A stretch of 47,347 nt of DNA. Source: CAYUMU01 sp964445985. Lineage in GTDB: Bacteria; Planctomycetota; Planctomycetia; Pirellulales; S012-138. The stretch covers positions 1 to 47,347 of the forward strand of contig CAYUMU010000055.1 in NCBI GenBank assembly GCA_964445985.1, written 5' to 3'. The first letter of the stretch is position 1. The number at the start of each line of letters is the position of its first letter. The translations under genes were made by a program, and so were the position numbers. Positions 41,602 through 47,347 of the stretch are shown here, in pieces. Below the pieces are notes generated by a model that ran no database searches, was not told the DNA's origin, and worked only from the letters and a program-made list of their open reading frames with translations.

Positions 41602-44600
41602 ATGTCACTGCGCGCCATGCTTGCGATTACCTGGACGCTCCTGGGCGCTGCCTTCGTTGCCGCATCCTCCAGCGCGGCTGCCGACACCCCTTACCCTGCC
41701 GTCGTGCGCGGCGGCAGCGTGTATCTGCGCAGTGGGCCGGGTGAAAACTATTACGCCACCGAAATCCTCCGGCAGGGCGACCGCCTGACCGTCATGCGAC
41801 CAGGCCCACGCGGCTGGCTTGCCGTGCGGCCCACCCGCGAAAGCTTCAATTGGATTTCGGCCCGCTATGTTCGCGAAGTGCCCGACGGCATGGTCGAAGT
41901 CACCGGCGACCGCGTCGCGCTCCGCGTGGGCAGCGACTTGACCACCTCCCGCGACATTTGGCAACTCACGCTCCGCCGGGGTGAAAAACTGGAAGTCATC
42001 GATCGCGTGAAGAACGGCTCGGGCGACTGGTATCGTGTCTCGCCTCCGCAAGGCGAAGTTCGCTGGGTGTCGGCCGCGCACATCGAACAAACCGGCCCTC
42101 CCGAACAACAGCGCCCCGCCAGCGTTTCGCCCGTATCGGCCCCGCTATTGCAGCCGGCCGCGGCGGGACCGGCCGTTCCCCCCGATACCCAGCGCGAGCC
42201 CTCGCAACTGCCGCTCAGCTCGGCCCGTTCGGCCAGCCTGTTCCGGCGACTCGATCAAATCGAACAGCAACTCCATGAGCTCGATCAGCGCGAAGCGGCG
42301 CTCCGCCGAGGCGACCGCGACCATTGGGCTTCCCGAGCCGCATTCCAAGAACCCATCCCCTCGCCCATCCCCTCGGGCAGCATGCCTTCGATGGCGCAGC
42401 CCCCCGCGGTGCCGCTCACCAGCCCCATGATGGACCCCATGATGGGTCCCATGCTGGCGCCACAGGGGATGACCGTCACCGATCCCGCCTGGGATCCCTA
42501 CTGCAACGACGGCATCATCGATCCGCTCTGCGGCCGCCCGCTGCCGCCGCGGTTTGTCGGCTGGGGCGCTACCGGCGTCAAGGCGGGCGACGACCGCAAC
42601 ATTGGCGAGGCCGATCTCTTCATCCCCCTCTGGCAAGACGAACACACCCTGTTCTATGGCGATCTCCGCGGCTCGGCCGACGACCTCCAAAACCAGGAAG
42701 CCAACGGCGGCCTCGGCCTGCGCTCCATCGTGGGCGAAGACCTCATCCTCGGCGGCTACGGCTTCTTCGACTACCGCTGGTCGCAAACCGGCAACGAATT
42801 CATGGGCATCACCCTCGGCGCCGAACTCAAAACCTACCGCTGGGATCTCCGCGGCAATCTCTACCTGGTGGAAGACGAAGCCCAAAACGTAGGGCCAGGC
42901 GTGGCCCTCACGCCCACGGCCGTGTTCGCCAACAACACCATCGTGCTGGTTAGCGGCGTGGCCCAACAGGTAGAACGCGCCTACTACGGCGCCGATTTTG
43001 AAGTGGGCGCCCTGCTGGCCACCTGGGGCCCCTGCAACCGCTTTGAGCTGCGCGCTTATGGCGGCGGTTTCTTCTTCGATACCGACGACTCCCGTTTCCC
43101 CCGCATCGCCGGACCCAGGGCTCGCATCGACCTCACCGCCTTCGATCTCCCCTTCCTCGGCAACGGCTCGCGGCTTTCGGTCGGCGCCGAATGCACCTGG
43201 GACGATGTTCGCGATAGCCAGGTGTGGGGCTTGGCCCGGGTGCAAATTCCGTTCAACGTGTTCAACTCGCCCGCCCTGCAAACACCCTTCCGCCGCCGCA
43301 TGCTCGACCCGGTGCAACGCGATATCGATATCGTGACCGAAGTCGCCGAAACTCCGCCGAACGTCGAGAACACCAACTACGACGAGAACGGCCAGCCTGT
43401 TGGCTTGGTGACGCTGGTCGATGCCGGCACGGCCGACAAGCCAGGCGCCGTGGCCGGCGCCGGCCCGAACAGCACCGTGATTGTCGATGGATCGAAAGGC
43501 GTGGTTCAAACCTCGGCCACCACCTTCATGCAAACCGGTCAAACGGTGCGCGGAGCCGGGTTCGTGGTTCGCGGACAGGAAACAGGCCTCACCGCCACCT
43601 TCGGCACGCGGCCGACGATCAATAACAGTAACGCAGCCCTCGATACGCTGGTGGTAGCCGACAATACCACCGTGCGTGACCTCGACATCGTGGGCGGCCT
43701 CAACGGCATCACCAGCGATCCCACGGGCGGAGCCAACAATGGCAACCTGGCCGCCTTCAACGACCTCAACAACAGCACCATCACCGGCAACACGGTCACC
43801 GGCACATCCGCCGCGGGCGGCGGCATCGTGTTCCGCGACATCAACCCCGGCAGCACGGTCACGGGCAACATGGCCAACGCCAACGGCGGCTTCGGCCTCG
43901 TCGTCCGCAACGTCAACGCCGGCGGCACGGTCTCGAACAACACCGCCAATGGCAACGGCCAGGACGGCATCTTTGTTGAAAACAATGTCAATGGCGCCGT
44001 CTCGGGTAATACCGCCAACGGCAATCAAGGCAGCGGTTTCTTTGTCGGTAACGACGTCAACGGAACCGTCTCAGGCAATACTGCCACGAACAACAGTGGC
44101 GATGGCTACCAATTCACCAGCGTTTTGGCGGGCGGCGCCTTCTCCAATAACACGGCCACCGAAAATGGCTTCGCCGCCGATGGCACGCTGCTCGACGCCA
44201 CCGCGCAAGGCTTCGTCTTCACCAGCAACGCCGGCACGTTCTTCAACAACACCGCCACGAACAATGCCAGCGATGGCTATGTCTTCGATAACAACGCCGC
44301 CATAGGGCAGTTTGCCTTCAATAAGGCGATCGGCAACGGCATGAGCTCCGGCGGCACGGCCGGCGACGCCACCGCCAACGGCTTTTCCTTCAATACCAAC
44401 TCGGGAGCCTTCTGGTTCAACACGGCCAACAATAACGTCAACAACGGCTTTTCGGACGATGACAATACCACGTTCGATAACGACGCCACTGGCATCTTTA
44501 TCTTTAACAACGCCAACAACAACGGCAACCTAGGCTACAACGGCACGAACAATGGCGCCGCCATCAACAATGGTGGCGGCGGCAACACCAACGGCAACAA

Positions 44601-44613
44601 CATGTTCCCGTAG
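41602..44613 (+). CDS. Inverse autotransporter: SH3-SH3-barrel-beta-helix surface protein
   Basis: 1003 aa; ATG 41602 follows GGGAG by 9 nt. The signal peptide ends near SAAA27-D. Two bacterial SH3-like domains follow (about 32-90, GGSVYLRSGPGENYYATEIL..GWLAVRPT; about 97-160, VALRVGSD..WYRVSPPQGEVRWVSA), which may grip peptidoglycan. Next come a Pro-rich linker and a coiled coil (LFRRLDQIEQQLHELDQREAALRRG, 213-237). The barrel (about 318-575) matches the intimin/invasin inverse-autotransporter pattern: GWGATGVKAGDDRNIGEADLFIPLW, GGLGLRSIV, GGYGFFDYRW, GNEFMGITLGAELKTYRWDLRGNLY, closing with FRRRMLDPVQRDIDIVTEV. The C-terminal passenger (about 590-1003) is a right-handed beta-helix of Asn-rich turns (NNTANGNGQDGIFV, SGNTANGNQGSGFFVGNDVNG). 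Probably a type Ve surface adhesin. Confidence 0.85.
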   Translation: MSLRAMLAITWTLLGAAFVAASSSAAADTPYPAVVRGGSVYLRSGPGENYYATEILRQGDRLTVMRPGPRGWLAVRPTRESFNWISARYVREVPDGMVEVTGDRVALRVGSDLTTSRDIWQLTLRRGEKLEVIDRVKNGSGDWYRVSPPQGEVRWVSAAHIEQTGPPEQQRPASVSPVSAPLLQPAAAGPAVPPDTQREPSQLPLSSARSASLFRRLDQIEQQLHELDQREAALRRGDRDHWASRAAFQEPIPSPIPSGSMPSMAQPPAVPLTSPMMDPMMGPMLAPQGMTVTDPAWDPYCNDGIIDPLCGRPLPPRFVGWGATGVKAGDDRNIGEADLFIPLWQDEHTLFYGDLRGSADDLQNQEANGGLGLRSIVGEDLILGGYGFFDYRWSQTGNEFMGITLGAELKTYRWDLRGNLYLVEDEAQNVGPGVALTPTAVFANNTIVLVSGVAQQVERAYYGADFEVGALLATWGPCNRFELRAYGGGFFFDTDDSRFPRIAGPRARIDLTAFDLPFLGNGSRLSVGAECTWDDVRDSQVWGLARVQIPFNVFNSPALQTPFRRRMLDPVQRDIDIVTEVAETPPNVENTNYDENGQPVGLVTLVDAGTADKPGAVAGAGPNSTVIVDGSKGVVQTSATTFMQTGQTVRGAGFVVRGQETGLTATFGTRPTINNSNAALDTLVVADNTTVRDLDIVGGLNGITSDPTGGANNGNLAAFNDLNNSTITGNTVTGTSAAGGGIVFRDINPGSTVTGNMANANGGFGLVVRNVNAGGTVSNNTANGNGQDGIFVENNVNGAVSGNTANGNQGSGFFVGNDVNGTVSGNTATNNSGDGYQFTSVLAGGAFSNNTATENGFAADGTLLDATAQGFVFTSNAGTFFNNTATNNASDGYVFDNNAAIGQFAFNKAIGNGMSSGGTAGDATANGFSFNTNSGAFWFNTANNNVNNGFSDDDNTTFDNDATGIFIFNNANNNGNLGYNGTNNGAAINNGGGGNTNGNNMFP
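43770..44580 (+). repeat. Degenerate coding repeats of the Asn-rich beta-helix
   Basis: Recurring turns of roughly 21-30 codons built on G-N-T-A-x-x-N-x-G-x-G-(F/Y/I)-x-F/V, encoded by many aac/aat and ggc codons (for example 43935-44100). They correspond to stacked coils of the passenger. Related turns continue to the C-terminus, where Gly/Asn spacing becomes irregular. Confidence 0.65.
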
Positions 44614-44774
44614 TCCAGTTCTCGCCGAGAGCGGACTCCTAACCGGCAGCCGGCACGCTCTGAGCCCCAGCGAAGGGCGTGGCGCAGCGGCAACAATCCA
44701 GCCATACTCGCAGGCAAGGTCGGCACTTGCTTACCGTCCAGGGAGTTCGATGGGGGGGGCACGCCCACCCAGTA

Positions 44775-44885
44775 GGACGAAAAGTGGTACAACAGCCCGA
44801 AGACTGGGAGTGGTCGAGCGCTCGCTGCCACGCCGGCATTCGGCCTGTGCCATTGGAAATGGATCGCACGCTGCCTGCGTTGTAA
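44775..44885 (+). pseudogene. C-terminal fragment of a RAYT (IS200-like Y1) transposase
   Basis: 36 codons and a stop encode GRKVVQQPEDWEWSSARCHAGIRPVPLEMDRTLPAL, written here in parts: a (V)xxPEDWxWSSAR core followed by PLEMD. That core is the conserved C-terminal end of TnpA_REP proteins. The catalytic HUH and Tyr parts are missing, and the preceding frame has a stop at 44772-44774. Hence a remnant, not a gene. Confidence 0.7.
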
Positions 44886-44898
44886 GCTGAATGTGGAT

Positions 44899-44915
44899 CG
44901 CTGGCCGTGCCAGCG
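44899..44915. repeat. REP-like hairpin
   Basis: Perfect 7-bp stem cgctggc / gccagcg with loop cgt, next to the right inverted repeat of the RAYT island. Confidence 0.6.
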
Positions 44916-44969
44916 AGTCAACCACGCCCTTCGCTGGGGGCTCAGAGCGTGCCACCCGATTCGTGTCAA

Positions 44970-45692
44970 TCAGACGTAGCTTTGCCGGTCACCGGAGAAT
45001 GCAAATGGATGGTTGTTGGCATCAAAGACATCATACAAAGCGTCCATGCCCTCATCGAGTTTCAACTGACACTCCGCAGTTGTGATCGGAACGCACCAGA
45101 CGAGATGAACGGGTTCGGATTCGATCTGAAGCGTGTCGCCGAGCCTTGAATCGGGATCCACAATGGACGGCATAAAGAAGAGGGTATCCAATTGACTCGT
45201 TCCGAACAGCGGCTCTGGCGGTTGGCCGTTTGGCATGGTGTGTCCCCAGTGCAACCATGTATTGTTATCATGGACGAAATGGGCCATTCGTCGAAGCAAT
45301 TGGGAATACTCGTCTCGATTCTCTGTTGAGTAAAAAACGAGTTCAGCACGACGATAGTCGACTCCAAGTTCCGTTGGCGCATTCATCGGCAGATCGCTCA
45401 TTCCGCCGGTTACGAATGTGAAAAAGTCGCGCTTGCCGTGAGGTGGAAAACGATAGACGTCAACGTGCGGGATCAGGGGCAATAACTCGTGTAGAACCAT
45501 GTCGGATTCACCAAACAGCTCGGAATAGACGCGTTCTCGGTCTTCTGTGTTTGCCAGGGTGGATTCTGCGAGAAATCCGATCTCCGGTCTTGGTGCGTCC
45601 CCATCGCCATATTTGATTAGCGAGGAACCACCTTTGGATATTCCAACATTTTTGGGAGCCGGTTTACGCTGGAACCAATCTCTCATTCCCAT
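44970..45692 (-). CDS. SUFU (suppressor of fused) domain protein
   Basis: 240 aa, cytoplasmic. After a short basic start, residues about 45-225 match the bacterial SUFU domain: VLHELLPLIPHVDVYRFPPHGKRDFFTFVTGGMSDLPMNAP, RRAELVFYSTENRDEYSQLLRRMAHFVHDNNTWLHWGHTMPNG, TLFFMPSI and VHLVWCVPITTAECQLKLDEGMDALYDVFD. In bacteria SUFU-family proteins are frequently immunity proteins of polymorphic toxin systems, though standalone ones are common. No toxin gene is next to it. Base composition is visibly more AT-rich than the neighbours, and a RAYT remnant abuts its 3' end, which hints at transfer. ATG 45692 and ATG 45686 are both possible; the ribosome site is weak. Confidence 0.85.
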   Translation of the reverse strand: MGMRDWFQRKPAPKNVGISKGGSSLIKYGDGDAPRPEIGFLAESTLANTEDRERVYSELFGESDMVLHELLPLIPHVDVYRFPPHGKRDFFTFVTGGMSDLPMNAPTELGVDYRRAELVFYSTENRDEYSQLLRRMAHFVHDNNTWLHWGHTMPNGQPPEPLFGTSQLDTLFFMPSIVDPDSRLGDTLQIESEPVHLVWCVPITTAECQLKLDEGMDALYDVFDANNHPFAFSGDRQSYV

Positions 45693-46051
45693 AGATGTTT
45701 ACCGGAAGAAAACAGGTATTATTTATTCAGGAAAGATTTCAACAAAATTCTGGCGTTATGCGAAATTCAGGCCCGTCAAACAGTCAGGCTGTGGATACTG
45801 CGACCTGTCCGGTTCAAAATATGCGCCTCAAGCGTTGCTCTTCTACATCATTTTGACCCACAAGTATTCTAAAGTCCAACGCTCCCCGGCACAACGCGGG
45901 CTGGAGAATCGAGTCGCCGCAGAGTGGTAGCCTTGGCCAGGTAGCTTCTCGATAGAATGCTTGGCTCACTGTCGGCGGCAGCTGGCAGCAAACCCGCGCC
46001 GTCATTCGTCATTGGATTGGGGAGGCGGTTGCTGAGTTGGCGGTTTTTTGG
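45693..46051. other. AT-richer intergenic region upstream of the SUFU gene
   Basis: 359 bp between the SUFU start and the AAA ATPase stop. 45693-45760 is AT-rich and probably carries the SUFU promoter. An open plus-strand frame passes through but has no coding character. Confidence 0.5.
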
Positions 46052-47122
46052 TTAGCGGTTGCCTGGCGGGTGGAGGTTCATGGGCTTCGGGTAGTCGAGG
46101 TCGTCGATGTCGAGGTAGTCGTGGAGGGAGGGGATGCCTTCGTAGGGGTCGGGATCGTCGGCGAAGATTTCGGAGTGGGGAATTCGGAGTTCGGAGTCCG
46201 GGGGAAGTTCGGAGTGGGGAGTTCGGAGTTCGGAGTTGAAGAGGGGGTTGGCGGCGCTGCGGTTCTTGGGCTGGGATTTGGCGGGGCGGCGCCTGGTGAT
46301 CGGCGGCGCGGGGGGTACGCACGGGGTGCGATACCCTACTTGAGCGGCGCCGTTGGGGGCTGGTTGGGGTTGGAACGCCAGGGCGGTATTGGGCGGGGCC
46401 TGGTTGTTGCGAACGGGGAGGAGATAGTGCTGGGGTGGAGGGGCTAGGGGACTGGGGGCTGGTGGGGTTTCTTCTTGGATTAGTGGGGGTTCTTCTTGGA
46501 TTAATTGCCAAACGCTGTAGGGGGCGGCTTGGGCCGTGAGGTTGGCGACCGCTCTTTGCATCGTCGCTTTGCTCGTGGATTGAAGGATGGGCATCACGGC
46601 CACGATCGCCACGCCGGTGCGGGCCGCCAGGTCGTTGAGCGGTTTGAGGATGGCTTTCAGCGGCGGTTGCTTCCGCGGGCTGGTTTGGGGGAGGTAGTCC
46701 GAAAGCGGGTCGATGATCACCAGGCGACATTCGGGCGTGTTTTTGATGGCGTCTTCGATTGCCTGAATGTTTTCGGGGAGCGTGAGCGGTTGGTTCTCGA
46801 TGGCGTCGATGGTGTTGTCGGCGTCGTTGGTGTCGATGACTTGGATGCGGTCGAGGTTGGCGCCGGCTGCTTCGAGGCGAGGGCGAACCGTGTCTGACAG
46901 GTCTTCGTCGCCGGTGAGGAGCAGGACGCCGCCGGGTTCGTTTTCTTCATTCGGTGCGTTCGGCCAGGATTTGCCGGACGAGACGCGGGCCGCCATGTCG
47001 AGCGTGACCAGCGATTTGCCGGCGCCGGTGGGGCCGAGGAAGAGGGTGACCTTGCCCAGCGCGATGCGGTTGGGCCAGAGCCAGCGGAGAGGACGGGAGG
47101 GGATGGTGGAGAGGGTGAGCAT
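46052..47122 (-). CDS. RepA-like AAA_25 ATPase with repeat-expanded C-terminus
   Basis: 356 aa. A RecA-fold ATPase of the RepA/AAA_25 type (DnaB-like hexameric helicase relatives): LRWLWPNRIALGKVTLFLGPTGAGKSLVTLDMAARV with Walker A 30-37, VLLLTGDED (66-74), and Walker B LVIIDPLSDYL (134-144). Family members normally continue from SVWQL directly to a (R)xxLLPVxNN strand. Here the two are separated by LIQEEPPLIQEETPPAPSPLAPPPQ, which the tandem duplication at 46469-46503 and the G-rich repeat at 46435-46468 encode. Another low-complexity stretch (NSELRTPHSELPPDSEL) lies at about 300-320. The start is poor: it follows the G-rich repeat at 47128-47190 and has no ribosome site. Replication or mobile-element role inferred only. 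Confidence 0.72.
   Translation of the reverse strand: MLTLSTIPSRPLRWLWPNRIALGKVTLFLGPTGAGKSLVTLDMAARVSSGKSWPNAPNEENEPGGVLLLTGDEDLSDTVRPRLEAAGANLDRIQVIDTNDADNTIDAIENQPLTLPENIQAIEDAIKNTPECRLVIIDPLSDYLPQTSPRKQPPLKAILKPLNDLAARTGVAIVAVMPILQSTSKATMQRAVANLTAQAAPYSVWQLIQEEPPLIQEETPPAPSPLAPPPQHYLLPVRNNQAPPNTALAFQPQPAPNGAAQVGYRTPCVPPAPPITRRRPAKSQPKNRSAANPLFNSELRTPHSELPPDSELRIPHSEIFADDPDPYEGIPSLHDYLDIDDLDYPKPMNLHPPGNR
46170..46238. repeat. GGAGTTC tandem repeat in coding sequence
   Basis: Series of cggagttcggagt, cggagtgggg and ggaattcgg units on the plus strand; on the coding strand it encodes two copies of SELR-x-PHSE. It sits in the linker near the C-terminus of the ATPase. The ggagttc core recurs at 3778-3807. 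Confidence 0.75.
46435..46503. repeat. G-rich repeat plus 21-bp tandem duplication inside the ATPase gene
   Basis: 46435-46468 belongs to the ctaggggctgg family. It abuts two copies of ttcttcttggatta (46469-46482 and 46490-46503) with a 21-bp period, seven codons, so the frame is kept. Together they encode the extra LIQEEPP/LIQEETP and Pro-rich segment. Confidence 0.75.
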
Positions 47123-47127
47123 GGGGA

Positions 47128-47190
47128 TGGAGGGGCTAGGGGCTGGGGAATGGGGGCTGGGGGATAGGGGATAGGGGCTGGGGATGAGGG
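47128..47190. repeat. G-rich dispersed repeat upstream of the ATPase gene
   Basis: Near-perfect array of ggggctaggggctgggg / gggggataggggatag units directly before the ATPase start codon. The cleanest copy of the family in this window. Confidence 0.75.
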
Positions 47191-47252
47191 GTTCTTGCGG
47201 GCGGTTTGAGATTGCCTACCCAACTCCGCTTCCCAAGGCCCCTCACCCCCGA

Positions 47253-47282
47253 CCCCTCTCCCCGGAGTACCGGGGAGAGGGG
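47253..47282. repeat. Perfect 13-bp stem-loop of the 'cccctctcccc' repeat type
   Basis: cccctctccccgg (47253-47265), agta loop, ccggggagagggg (47270-47282), preceded by cccctcacccccga. This is the common dispersed 'cctcaccc..ctctcccc / ggggagagg' intergenic repeat of many GC-rich bacteria. A T5 run occurs ten bases later, so it could terminate a plus-strand transcript. Confidence 0.6.
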
Positions 47283-47347
47283 AGGAAAGGGTTTTTGTGC
47301 CCGCTGCTTTCACTCAAAAAACGGACGCACCTCGAATCCGTTCGAAT

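Larger units (their letters stand above)
44652..44953. mobile_element. Decayed RAYT island bounded by 31-bp inverted repeats
   Basis: Left repeat 44652-44682 begins ggcacgctctgagccccag; right repeat 44922-44953 is its inverse complement with one extra G. Just inside the right end is a perfect hairpin cgctggc-cgt-gccagcg (44899-44915). Between them lies the C-terminal remnant of a REP-associated tyrosine transposase. Together this is a REP-RAYT arrangement, no longer able to encode the enzyme. Confidence 0.7.
44614..44969. other. Intergenic region after the inverse autotransporter
   Basis: 356 bp between the autotransporter stop (plus) and the SUFU-gene stop (minus). Nearly all of it is the REP-RAYT remnant. 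A G8 run lies at 44752-44759. Confidence 0.7.

Noticed and set aside
42145..44028. 627-codon open frame on the minus strand opposite the inverse autotransporter
   Set aside because: Composition (Val/Ala/Asp/Gly with repetitive 'AGVDVA' runs) mirrors the Asn/Thr/Gly repeats of the real gene; there is no ribosome site and no domain.
41602..44613. Classical (type Va) autotransporter
   Set aside because: The barrel lies before the passenger and the C-terminus is Asn/Gly-rich without the terminal aromatic strand of type Va barrels.
45547..45930. 127-codon plus-strand frame overlapping the start of the SUFU gene
   Set aside because: Its first half is antisense to SUFU and the second half lacks a ribosome site and coding character.

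Overview
High-GC chromosomal DNA from a planctomycete, probably of the Pirellulales. The evidence is the gene content: a DUF1549/DUF1553 cytochrome-like protein behind a PPC-domain protein, a DUF1080 exported protein, a secretin-N-like (STN) exported protein, large proteins I cannot assign to a family, frequent GTG/TTG starts, and dispersed G-rich 'ctaggggctggggg' repeats. No rRNA, tRNA or CRISPR array was seen. The family assignment is recognition from sequence, not a database result.

Layout. (1) 61-3682: an ABC-2 type permease and, divergently, an ABC ATPase fused to a cyclic-nucleotide-binding domain. (2) 3835-5449: a TlpA/ResA-type thioredoxin lipoprotein and a short-chain dehydrogenase. 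(3) 5709-12447: three minus-strand genes: a 1345-aa protein and a 378-aa protein of unknown function, and an exported protein with a duplicated STN-like module. (4) 12801-19729: an AddB-AddA helicase-nuclease pair whose reading frames overlap. (5) 20074-26756: a plus-strand run of three exported proteins (PPC/TIG protein, DUF1549/DUF1553 protein, DUF3352-like protein) that stops at a strong stem-loop facing an RlmM-like methyltransferase. (6) 28128-40236: a Tad/Flp pilus cluster on the minus strand, read in the order cheV-like, flp, flp, a possible micro-ORF, prepilin peptidase, tadE, cpaB, secretin, tadZ, tadA, tadB, tadC. (7) 40652-44613: a DUF1080 protein and a 1003-aa inverse autotransporter with SH3 domains in front of the barrel and an Asn-rich beta-helix behind it. 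(8) 44614-47347: a decayed RAYT (REP-associated tyrosine transposase) island with 31-bp inverted repeats, a SUFU-domain gene and a RepA/AAA_25-type ATPase loaded with in-frame low-complexity repeats.

How it works together. The Tad cluster is nearly a full machine: two almost identical pilins, a GxGD peptidase to mature them, the secretin and CpaB of the outer channel, TadZ for localisation, the TadA motor and the TadB/TadC platform. A CheW-receiver (CheV-like) protein at its head suggests a link to signalling. The long gaps on either side of tadZ are filled by two different palindromic repeat families, and a run of ten G lies 80-90 bp upstream of tadA.

The most unusual material is the set of dispersed structured repeats (12516-12626 with 33545-33648; 31681-31905; 44652-44953; the G-rich and GGAGTTC families) and the inverse autotransporter. 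I did not find a convincing complete new defence or mobile system; the SUFU gene next to the RAYT island is the nearest to one.
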